DNA from: Aeromicrobium sp. A1-2
Lineage (GTDB): Bacteria > Actinomycetota > Actinomycetes > Propionibacteriales > Nocardioidaceae
Direction: 5' to 3'
Assembly: GCF_003443875.1 (NCBI RefSeq)
Contig: NZ_CP027482.1
Location: forward strand, 3,348,001 to 3,412,000
DNA: 64,000 nt
Shown: one piece after another, positions 58,505 to 64,000 of the stretch
How positions within the stretch are numbered: position 1 is the first letter of the stretch
How the letters are laid out: each line of letters starts with the position of its first letter
Position numbers and translations under genes: made by a program
Notes under the pieces: generated by a model
What the model saw: the letters and a program-made list of their open reading frames with translations, nothing else
Told to the model about the DNA's origin: nothing
The model's database searches: none

Positions 58505-59719
58505 ATGGATTTTGGCCATGACGCCAAGACCGTCGACCTGATCGGCCAGATGGAGTCCTTCATGGACGAGGTCATCTATCCGGCCGAGCCGCTCGCCCAC
58601 CAGCAGATGCAGGACGCCATCAAGCAGGACACCTGGGCGCCTCCCGCGGTTCTGGAGGACCTCAAGGCCGAGGCCAAGAAGCGTGGCCTGTGGAACTTCT
58701 TCCTCCCGGGTGACGAGGGCGCTGGCCTGACCAACCTCCAGTACGCCCCGCTCGCCGAGATCACCGGCCGCAGCATCCAGCTCGCTCCGGCCGCGGTCAA
58801 CTGTGCCGCGCCGGACACCGGCAACATGGAGGTGCTGCACATGTTCGGCAGCGCCGCGCAGAAGAAGCAGTGGCTCGAGCCCCTGCTCGCCGGCGAGGTC
58901 CGGTCGGCCTTCGCGATGACCGAGCCGGGGGTCGCCTCGTCCGACGCCACGAACATCGAGACGTCGATCCTCAAGGACGGTGACGACTACGTCATCAACG
59001 GCCGCAAGTGGTGGATCACCGGCGCGATGAACCCCAACGCCAAGATCTTCATCGTGATGGGCAAGTCCGATCCGTCCGCGGAGCGGCACCGTCAGCAGTC
59101 GATGATCCTGGTCGAGCGGGACACTCCCGGCTTCGACATCGAGCGCGGGATGCACGTGTTCGGCTACAACGACCGTGATCACGGTGGCCACGCCGAGATC
59201 TCGTTCAACGACGTCCGAGTGCCGGCGAGCAACCTGATCGGTGGCGAGGGTGAGGGCTTCGCGATCGCCCAGGCGCGACTCGGGCCGGGACGCATCCACC
59301 ACTGCATGCGCTCGTTGGGCATCGCCGAGCGTGCCGTCGAGATGATGAGCAAGCGTGCGCTCGACCGGGTGGCCTTCGGCAAGCCGATCGCCGACCAGGG
59401 CGTCGTGCGGGACTGGATTGCCGAGTCGCGGGTGCGGATCGAGCAGCTCCGGTTGCTGGTCCTGAAGACCGCGTGGCTCATGGACACCGCCGGCAACCGG
59501 GGCGCGCACACCGAGATCCAGGCCATCAAGATCGCCACACCGCAGACCGTCGAGTGGATCCTCGACAAGGCGATCCAGGTGCACGGTGCGGGTGGACTCA
59601 GCCAGGACTTCCCGCTCGCGGAGTGGTTCGCGGGCATCCGCACGTTGCGATTCGCCGACGGGCCGGACGAGGTGCACAAGAACTCGTTGGCCCGCGCCGA
59701 GCTCAAGAAGCACCGCTGA
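58505..59719 (+). CDS. acyl-CoA dehydrogenase
   Basis: A 404-residue flavoprotein. AFAMTEPGVASSDATNIETS, GRKWWITGAMNPNAKIFIVM, EGFAIAQARLGPGRIHHCMR and IQVHGAGGLSQDFPLAEWFA are the usual blocks, resembling the ACAD10/11-like or FadE-type subgroup. It introduces the double bond in an acyl-CoA. It is placed directly after the MaoC gene (1 nt between stop and ATG); the GTG 9 bases earlier overlaps that gene and is an alternative start. Confidence 0.9.
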   Translation: MDFGHDAKTVDLIGQMESFMDEVIYPAEPLAHQQMQDAIKQDTWAPPAVLEDLKAEAKKRGLWNFFLPGDEGAGLTNLQYAPLAEITGRSIQLAPAAVNCAAPDTGNMEVLHMFGSAAQKKQWLEPLLAGEVRSAFAMTEPGVASSDATNIETSILKDGDDYVINGRKWWITGAMNPNAKIFIVMGKSDPSAERHRQQSMILVERDTPGFDIERGMHVFGYNDRDHGGHAEISFNDVRVPASNLIGGEGEGFAIAQARLGPGRIHHCMRSLGIAERAVEMMSKRALDRVAFGKPIADQGVVRDWIAESRVRIEQLRLLVLKTAWLMDTAGNRGAHTEIQAIKIATPQTVEWILDKAIQVHGAGGLSQDFPLAEWFAGIRTLRFADGPDEVHKNSLARAELKKHR

Positions 59720-59721
59720 CG

Positions 59722-60519
59722 ATGGACGTCTCCGGAGCGAACGCGATCGTCACGGGCGCGGCATCGGGCATCGGTGAAGCCATCGCGCAGCGGCTGCTCG
59801 AGGCTGGGGCGTCTGTCGTGGTCGGCGACGTGGACGGCGATCGGCTCGCGGCCACGGCCGCGCGGCTCGACGCCGATCATCCCGGCCGGGTCGCGCACGT
59901 CGCGGGCGATGCGTCCGACGCTCAGCACGTCGCGGCGTTGATCGTCGCCGCGGGTGAGGTCGACGTGTTCTTCGCGAACGCCGGAGTCTTCAAGGGGTTC
60001 GGGCTCGAGGCGAGCGACGAGGAGTGGGCAACCTCGTGGGACGTCAACGTCAAGGCGCACGTCGTGGCAGCCCGGGCGCTGGTGCCGGGCTGGCTCGAGC
60101 GCGGTGCGGGCTGCTTCGTCAGCACGGCCTCGGCTGCGGGGCTGCTGACCCAGCTCGGCTCTCCGACGTACTCGACGACCAAGCACGCAGCCGTGGGTTT
60201 CGCCGAGTGGCTCGCCGCGACGTACGGCGACCGGGGCGTGCAGGTGTGCTGCCTGTGCCCCATGGGTGTGCGCACTGACATGCTCGTCGCGGGCGAGACC
60301 ACGACGGAGGGCGACGGGCGCCTGGGGGTTCAGTCGGTCGTCAGCGCCGGAGCCACGCTCGCCCCGCTGGAGGTCGCCGACGTCGTGCTCGAGGCGGTTG
60401 CCGCGGGGACCTTCTTCGCGCTGCCGCACCCCGAGGTCGGCACGATGTACGCCCGCAAGGCTGCCGATGCCGACCACTGGATCACTGGCATGCAGCGCTT
60501 CCGTACGTCGTTGGAGTGA
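59722..60519 (+). CDS. SDR family oxidoreductase
   Basis: A 265-residue classical short-chain dehydrogenase. IVTGAASGIGEAIAQRLLEA near residue 9 binds NAD(P). FANAGVF corresponds to the NNAG motif, and the catalytic Ser and Y-x-x-x-K lie in STASAAGLL and YSTTKHA. It follows the acyl-CoA dehydrogenase gene by 2 nt, so it may oxidise a beta-hydroxyacyl intermediate in the same pathway, which together with MaoC and the dehydrogenase would make a short beta-oxidation set. Confidence 0.9.
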   Translation: MDVSGANAIVTGAASGIGEAIAQRLLEAGASVVVGDVDGDRLAATAARLDADHPGRVAHVAGDASDAQHVAALIVAAGEVDVFFANAGVFKGFGLEASDEEWATSWDVNVKAHVVAARALVPGWLERGAGCFVSTASAAGLLTQLGSPTYSTTKHAAVGFAEWLAATYGDRGVQVCCLCPMGVRTDMLVAGETTTEGDGRLGVQSVVSAGATLAPLEVADVVLEAVAAGTFFALPHPEVGTMYARKAADADHWITGMQRFRTSLE

Positions 60520-60522
60520 GTC

Positions 60523-61206
60523 TCAGCGGGATGACACGGCAGAGGCCAGGATCTGGGCCATGCCGGCGTAGCCGAGGTCGTTGGGGTGGAAGTGGTCGGC
60601 CGACAGGCGTCCCTTCCAGCTGCGCATCAGGGGAGTGCGGAACTCGGCGAGCCGGATGCTTCCCTCAGCGGCAGCCTCGTCGAGCTGCCGGTTGAACTGC
60701 AGGGAGCCGGGGCGCCCACCGGGTTGGGTCGCGACGATCGCGCCGAGCGGCAACCGGGGCAGGAGCTCGGCAAGTCGTCCGGGCAGACCCGCGCGCCACC
60801 GCCGGCTGAACAGGTCGTTGCTCCCGATGACCACCGTGACCAGGTCGGGCTCCACCCCCAGTGACTCCATCGCGGGCAGCTGCCGCTCGAGCAGGTCCGC
60901 AACGCGTCCGCCGGAGACCGAAAGGTTGACCAGCCGGTGATCGGGCAGGGTCGCGGCGAGCTGGCCAGCCCACCCTCGGTCATAGGCGCTGGCACCGATG
61001 CTCTGCGCCATCGAGTCCCCCAGCACGACCCACAACGGGCCGGCCGCAGCGGCAGCGGCTTGGTTGTGTCGCTCCCACTCGTGGGCGTACGGCTCGACCT
61101 GGGTCTGCACCTCGCGCACGCCGCGAAGGAACCGCCCGGCGAAGGAGATCGCCGGACCGACGGGTCGCCCACTCAGGTTGGAGTAGTCGAACGATGTCTC
61201 AGGCAC
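60523..61206 (-). CDS. SGNH/GDSL hydrolase family protein
   Basis: A 227-residue esterase-like protein. VVLGDSMAQSIGAS carries the catalytic Ser (block I). The Gly of block II is in LSVSGGRVADLLE, the Asn of block III in IGSNDLFSRR, and the Asp-His pair in DHFHPNDLGY. All four SGNH residues are present. No signal peptide, so probably cytoplasmic. Substrate unknown. Starts with GTG at 61204-61206 with GGAGGG directly upstream. Confidence 0.88.
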   Translation of the reverse strand: MPETSFDYSNLSGRPVGPAISFAGRFLRGVREVQTQVEPYAHEWERHNQAAAAAAGPLWVVLGDSMAQSIGASAYDRGWAGQLAATLPDHRLVNLSVSGGRVADLLERQLPAMESLGVEPDLVTVVIGSNDLFSRRWRAGLPGRLAELLPRLPLGAIVATQPGGRPGSLQFNRQLDEAAAEGSIRLAEFRTPLMRSWKGRLSADHFHPNDLGYAGMAQILASAVSSR

Positions 61207-61289
61207 CCCTCCAGTGAATCAGGGGCTGCCAGACGTCGCTGGTCGAACCCGTACGCTGAACCGTGAACTTGTCGAGAGAGGAACCACCT

Positions 61290-61664
61290 GTGCAGCACCC
61301 CCGAAGGTTCGCGGTCCTGGTGACCGGGGAGGCCCTCGTCGTCATTGCGTACGTGCTGGCCATCGTCATCGATCCGGACGTGTCGTCGCTGCGCACGCCG
61401 CTGCGTGTCATCGCTGTGGCGGGCGCCGTGATCATCGCCGTGACGCTCTACCAGGCCTGGTCGACCAAGTCGACGGCCGTGAGCCTCGCCGGGATGTTGA
61501 CGGCCCTGCTCGGCGGCGCCTGCCTCGCGTCGACAGCTATCTCGGCCACGGGTGATCGGGTGTTCGCGAGCACCCCCGTCGCGACGCTCGGGACCGCGGC
61601 GCTGGTCGCCGCAGTCGTGCTCGGGCAGGTCACACTCGCTCAGAACGGAAGGCCGAACCCATGA
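61290..61664 (+). CDS. small membrane protein upstream of map
   Basis: A 124-residue protein with four hydrophobic segments (FAVLVTGEALVVIAYVLAIV, VIAVAGAVIIAVTLYQAW, VSLAGMLTALLGGACLAST, AALVAAVVLGQVTLA). Not recognised as a named family. The GTG at 61290 is preferred because GAGAGG lies 9 nt before it. A TACGCT box ends 5 nt before an earlier in-frame GTG at 61263, so a leaderless longer version of 133 residues is possible. Its stop overlaps the map ATG. Confidence 0.65.
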   Translation: MQHPRRFAVLVTGEALVVIAYVLAIVIDPDVSSLRTPLRVIAVAGAVIIAVTLYQAWSTKSTAVSLAGMLTALLGGACLASTAISATGDRVFASTPVATLGTAALVAAVVLGQVTLAQNGRPNP

Positions 61665-62428
61665 TCGAGCTCCTCACCACTACCCAGGTCGACGAGATGC
61701 GACCCGCCGGCAAGTTCGTCGCCTCGGTGCTGACGGCGCTGTCCGAGGCTGCCGACGTCGGCGTCGACCTGCTGGAGCTCGATGCGCTTGCGCACCGGAT
61801 GATCCGCGAGCGCGGCGCCGAGTCCTGCTACATCGACTACCACCCGTCCTTCGGCGCGATGCCATTCGGCAAGGTCCTGTGCACATCGGTCAACGATGCC
61901 GTCCTGCACGGCCTGCCGCACAAGTACAAGCTCCGCGACGGCGATCTCGTGAGCTTCGACTTCGCCGTGTCGGTCGACGGCTGGGTCTGCGACTCCGCGG
62001 TGACTGTCCCGGTCGGGACTCCGCGCGAGGAGGACGTCCGCCTCGTCGCCCATGCGCAGGAGGCGCTCGACGCCGCCATCGCGGTGGCCCGCCCCGGCAA
62101 CAAGGTCGGCGACATCTCCGCAGCGATCGGAGCAGTCGGTCGTTCGCACGGCCTCAAGGTCAACACGCAGTTCGGCGGGCACGGAGTCGGCCGGACGATG
62201 CACGGAGACCCGCACATCCCCAATGACGGCAAGGCCGGCCGCGGCTTCCCGCTCAAGCCGGGCCTCGTCATCGCGATCGAGCCGTGGTTCCTGCACACGA
62301 CCGACGAGATCCGGATGGACGACGACGGCTGGACGATCCGCAGCGCGGACGGCTCGCGCGGCGCCCACGTCGAGCACACCATCGCGATCACCGAGGGCGA
62401 CCCGATCGTCATGACCGCGCGCGACTGA
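61661..62428 (+). CDS. map: type I methionyl aminopeptidase
   Basis: A 255-residue metallopeptidase that removes the starting methionine of new proteins. The metal ligands are in VSFDFAVSVDGWVCDSAVTV (two Asp), GGHGVGRTMHGDP (His), AIEPWF (Glu) and VEHTIAITEGDP (Glu). The substrate His is in CTSVNDAVLHGLP. It lacks an N-terminal zinc-finger extension. The ATG overlaps the stop of the small membrane protein gene. A second map may exist near the ribosomal genes elsewhere, as is usual in actinomycetes. Confidence 0.94.
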   Translation: MIELLTTTQVDEMRPAGKFVASVLTALSEAADVGVDLLELDALAHRMIRERGAESCYIDYHPSFGAMPFGKVLCTSVNDAVLHGLPHKYKLRDGDLVSFDFAVSVDGWVCDSAVTVPVGTPREEDVRLVAHAQEALDAAIAVARPGNKVGDISAAIGAVGRSHGLKVNTQFGGHGVGRTMHGDPHIPNDGKAGRGFPLKPGLVIAIEPWFLHTTDEIRMDDDGWTIRSADGSRGAHVEHTIAITEGDPIVMTARD

Positions 62429-62455
62429 GTCATCGTTCTGACGGCCCGGTAGCGC

Positions 62456-63868
62456 TCAGGCGAAGCCGGGCGGGCGGCGGTCGTGCCACGGTGCGGCCGC
62501 CTCGACCTGCGCGCACAGGCTGAACAGTGGGCCGTCCTGGCCCGGCAGCCCGGCCAGCATGACGCCGATCGGCAGGCCCTCGGCCGACCAGTGCAACGGC
62601 AGGCTGGCGGCTGGTTGCCCGCTCATGTTGTAGAGCGCCGTGTAGGGCGTGAACAACAGCTCGCGGTGGTGGTCCTCCGCCGGGTCGCCGGATTCGTTGA
62701 ACCACTCGACCGGCTGCGGCGGCAGCGCCAACGTCGGGGTGAGAATCGCGTCGTACGCCTGCAGGTCCGTCACGACCTGCCGGGTCGTGAGCTCGAGGAA
62801 CTGCAGGGCCTGCGAGAGCTCGACGGCGCTCGCCGGCCGGCCACGCTCACGCCAGTAGCGGGTGTTGGGCCGCAGCAGCCGATCGGACTCCGGCGGAATC
62901 AGGGCGCCGGCGATCCCGCTGGACCAGATGACGTTGAACTGCGGCTCCAGGGCCTGCGGGAAGGGATTGGCGATGTCGACGACGTCGTGCCCGAGCGACT
63001 CCAGCAGTGCACTGGCGGACTCCCACGCGGCAATCGCGTCCGGGCCGGGCGCGATGCCTTCGAGATGTGTCGCGGACCATCGGGCGATGCGCAGTCGGCC
63101 GGGCGGTCGGCCTACCCACTCGGCGTACGGGACGGGTGGGGCTGGGAGGGGGCGCACATCGCCGGGCATGGGGTGCGCGATGGCGTCGAGGAGCGCGGCA
63201 GCATCACGGACGCTGCGCGCAAGCGGGCCGTCGCCGGCCAGCCCGCTCCAGTCCGAGCCCAGCGGTCCGGCACTGACCCGCCCCCGGCTGGGCTTGAAGC
63301 CGAAGATTCCGCACGCGCTGGCCGGGATGCGGATCGATCCACCGCCGTCGCTGCCCTGCGCGAGCGGCACGAGCCCAGCGGCGACGGCGGCAGCGGCCCC
63401 ACCGCTGGAGCCCCCGGCATTGCGGCTCGTGTCCCATGGCGTGCGGGCCGGCCCGATGAGGTCGTTGTCGGTGTACGACGACAGGCCGAACTCGGGGGTG
63501 TTGGTCTTGCCAAGGCTGATGAAGCCGGCCTTCTCCACCAGGTCCACGACGTACGCGTTGGCCGGCGGCACGAACCCGCGCATGACCCTCGAGCCCATCG
63601 AGGTCGGTGTGGCCGCCGTGAAGGTCAAATCCTTGAACGCGGTCGGGACGCCAGTGAACGTCGCTGCGTCGCCGGCGGCGAGGCAGCGGTCGGCCTCCGC
63701 TGCCCGCTCCAGGGCCAGCTCGGCAGTCACCGTGATGAACGCACCGAGGGCGTCGGCGTGGTGGACGATCCGATCGAGATGGTGCTGCACGAGTTCGACC
63801 GAGGAGACCTCCCGGCTCTGGAGTGCGGCGGCCTGGTCCACGGCGTCGAGGTGGTGCAGCTGAGTCAT
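62456..63868 (-). CDS. amidase signature family protein
   Basis: A 470-residue amidase. The catalytic Ser-cisSer-Lys set is present: Lys in VPTAFKDL, and the glycine/serine-rich core RNAGGSSGGAAAAVAAGLVP followed by QGSDGGGSIRIPASACGIFG. It hydrolyses an amide; the substrate is not evident. It is longer and more variable at its C-terminus than GatA, and no gatB/gatC is near, so it is not part of the tRNA amidotransferase. TAGGCT lies 6 nt before the ATG, so leaderless. Confidence 0.9.
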   Translation of the reverse strand: MTQLHHLDAVDQAAALQSREVSSVELVQHHLDRIVHHADALGAFITVTAELALERAAEADRCLAAGDAATFTGVPTAFKDLTFTAATPTSMGSRVMRGFVPPANAYVVDLVEKAGFISLGKTNTPEFGLSSYTDNDLIGPARTPWDTSRNAGGSSGGAAAAVAAGLVPLAQGSDGGGSIRIPASACGIFGFKPSRGRVSAGPLGSDWSGLAGDGPLARSVRDAAALLDAIAHPMPGDVRPLPAPPVPYAEWVGRPPGRLRIARWSATHLEGIAPGPDAIAAWESASALLESLGHDVVDIANPFPQALEPQFNVIWSSGIAGALIPPESDRLLRPNTRYWRERGRPASAVELSQALQFLELTTRQVVTDLQAYDAILTPTLALPPQPVEWFNESGDPAEDHHRELLFTPYTALYNMSGQPAASLPLHWSAEGLPIGVMLAGLPGQDGPLFSLCAQVEAAAPWHDRRPPGFA

Positions 63869-63874
63869 GCACCG

Positions 63875-63880
63875 AGCCTA
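63875..63880 (-). promoter_or_regulatory. -10 box of leaderless amidase gene
   Basis: TAGGCT on the minus strand with a 6-nt spacer to the ATG at 63868. Confidence 0.5.
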
Positions 63881-63900
63881 GGCGCCCTTGCACTGGCGCC

Positions 63901-63906
63901 TAGAAT
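63901..63906 (+). promoter_or_regulatory. -10 box of leaderless trhO
   Basis: TAGAAT, then 6 nt, then the GTG start at 63913. No ribosome binding site is present. Confidence 0.5.
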
Positions 63907-63912
63907 CTATCC

Positions 63913-64000
63913 GTGGCCCCCCCCAAAGTCCTGCTGTTCTACGGCTTCTCGCCGCTGGCCGATCCCGAGGCGATTCGGCTGTGGCAGCACACCCTGTGCG
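63913..64000 (+). CDS. trhO: tRNA uridine(34) hydroxylase TrhO, N-terminal part
   Basis: The first 29 residues, from GTG, run into the window edge. They read [20 protein letters not shown] and IRLWQHTLC, which matches the N-terminus of the rhodanese-related YceA/TrhO proteins (F[12 protein letters not shown]). TrhO makes 5-hydroxyuridine at the wobble base of tRNAs, using oxygen. The rhodanese domain lies outside the window. A run of eight C after the start (codons 2-4) is unusual. Confidence 0.75.
   Translation, partial: MAPPKVLLFYGFSPLADPEAIRLWQHTLC

Overview
The window is from a high-GC Gram-positive genome, almost certainly an actinomycete. The general flavour of the proteins suggests Nocardioidaceae (Aeromicrobium or Nocardioides relatives), but this is inference and no rRNA or taxonomic marker was available. 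Supporting signs are GTG starts, many 4-nt stop/start overlaps (ATGA or GTGA), a mycobacterial-type FadE5 acyl-CoA dehydrogenase, a mycobacterial-type Dcd, a 6C-like small RNA, a GOLPH3-type protein, an LPXTG-type anchor, and many leaderless promoters with a TANNNT box (often TAGGCT) 6-7 nt before the start codon. Almost all of the sequence is coding. The genes look chromosomal and mostly housekeeping or catabolic. No insertion sequence, prophage or CRISPR array was seen.

Layout. 1-7.7 kb: a respiratory and redox block, cydABDC (cytochrome bd oxidase and its CydDC exporter) followed by a split-barrel flavin protein and a DUF1003 protein, with a DoxX-type gene diverging from cydA across a DosR-like palindrome. 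7.8-13.2 kb: an OhrR-like MarR regulator with a small membrane protein, FadE5-like acyl-CoA dehydrogenase, a HAD hydrolase, a 36-residue peptide gene, a LysR regulator and an enoyl-CoA hydratase. 13.3-21.8 kb: the least understood block. MTA phosphorylase, an NAD-epimerase with cysteine pairs, a two-component system with a membrane protein, then an overlapping operon of GT2 glycosyltransferase, DUF2064 protein, methyltransferase, membrane molybdopterin oxidoreductase and a small membrane protein.

21.8-36.1 kb: a sigma-70-like protein beside a CarH/LitR-like B12-binding MerR regulator, a zinc alcohol dehydrogenase, L-2-hydroxyglutarate oxidase, tRNA-Gly(CCC), an HIBYL-CoA hydrolase-like protein, dcd, psuG-psuK (pseudouridine breakdown), an AGE-epimerase/PfkB pair (probably mannose to fructose 6-phosphate), an ABC-2 exporter, a secreted CocE-type hydrolase and an IclR regulator. 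36.2-42.8 kb: the histidine utilisation operon hutH-hutU-M20 amidohydrolase-hutF-hutI, divergent from the IclR gene. 42.8-50.5 kb: YchJ protein, a 6C-like small RNA, a large membrane Fe-S oxidoreductase with a long acidic tail, an MFS transporter, a NUDIX-like protein, a GOLPH3 protein and a FAD oxidoreductase.

50.5-54.6 kb looks accessory: an orphan shortened TPP-riboswitch-like element, a lower-GC LuxR regulator, a cell-wall-anchored protein with 27 RTX repeats, and a DUF4333 lipoprotein gene broken twice. An intact TPP riboswitch, nearly identical to the shortened copy over about 45 nt, then controls the thiamine ECF transporter ykoEDC (54.6-57.4 kb). 57.4-64 kb: a hypothetical protein, a MaoC/acyl-CoA dehydrogenase/SDR operon, an SGNH hydrolase, a membrane protein with type I methionine aminopeptidase, an amidase, and the start of trhO.

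The observations most worth following up are the RTX-LPDTG protein and its riboswitch-flanked islet, the 13.3-21.8 kb sugar/molybdopterin block, the B12-regulator variant, the DosR-like boxes at cydA, and the 36-residue peptide gene.
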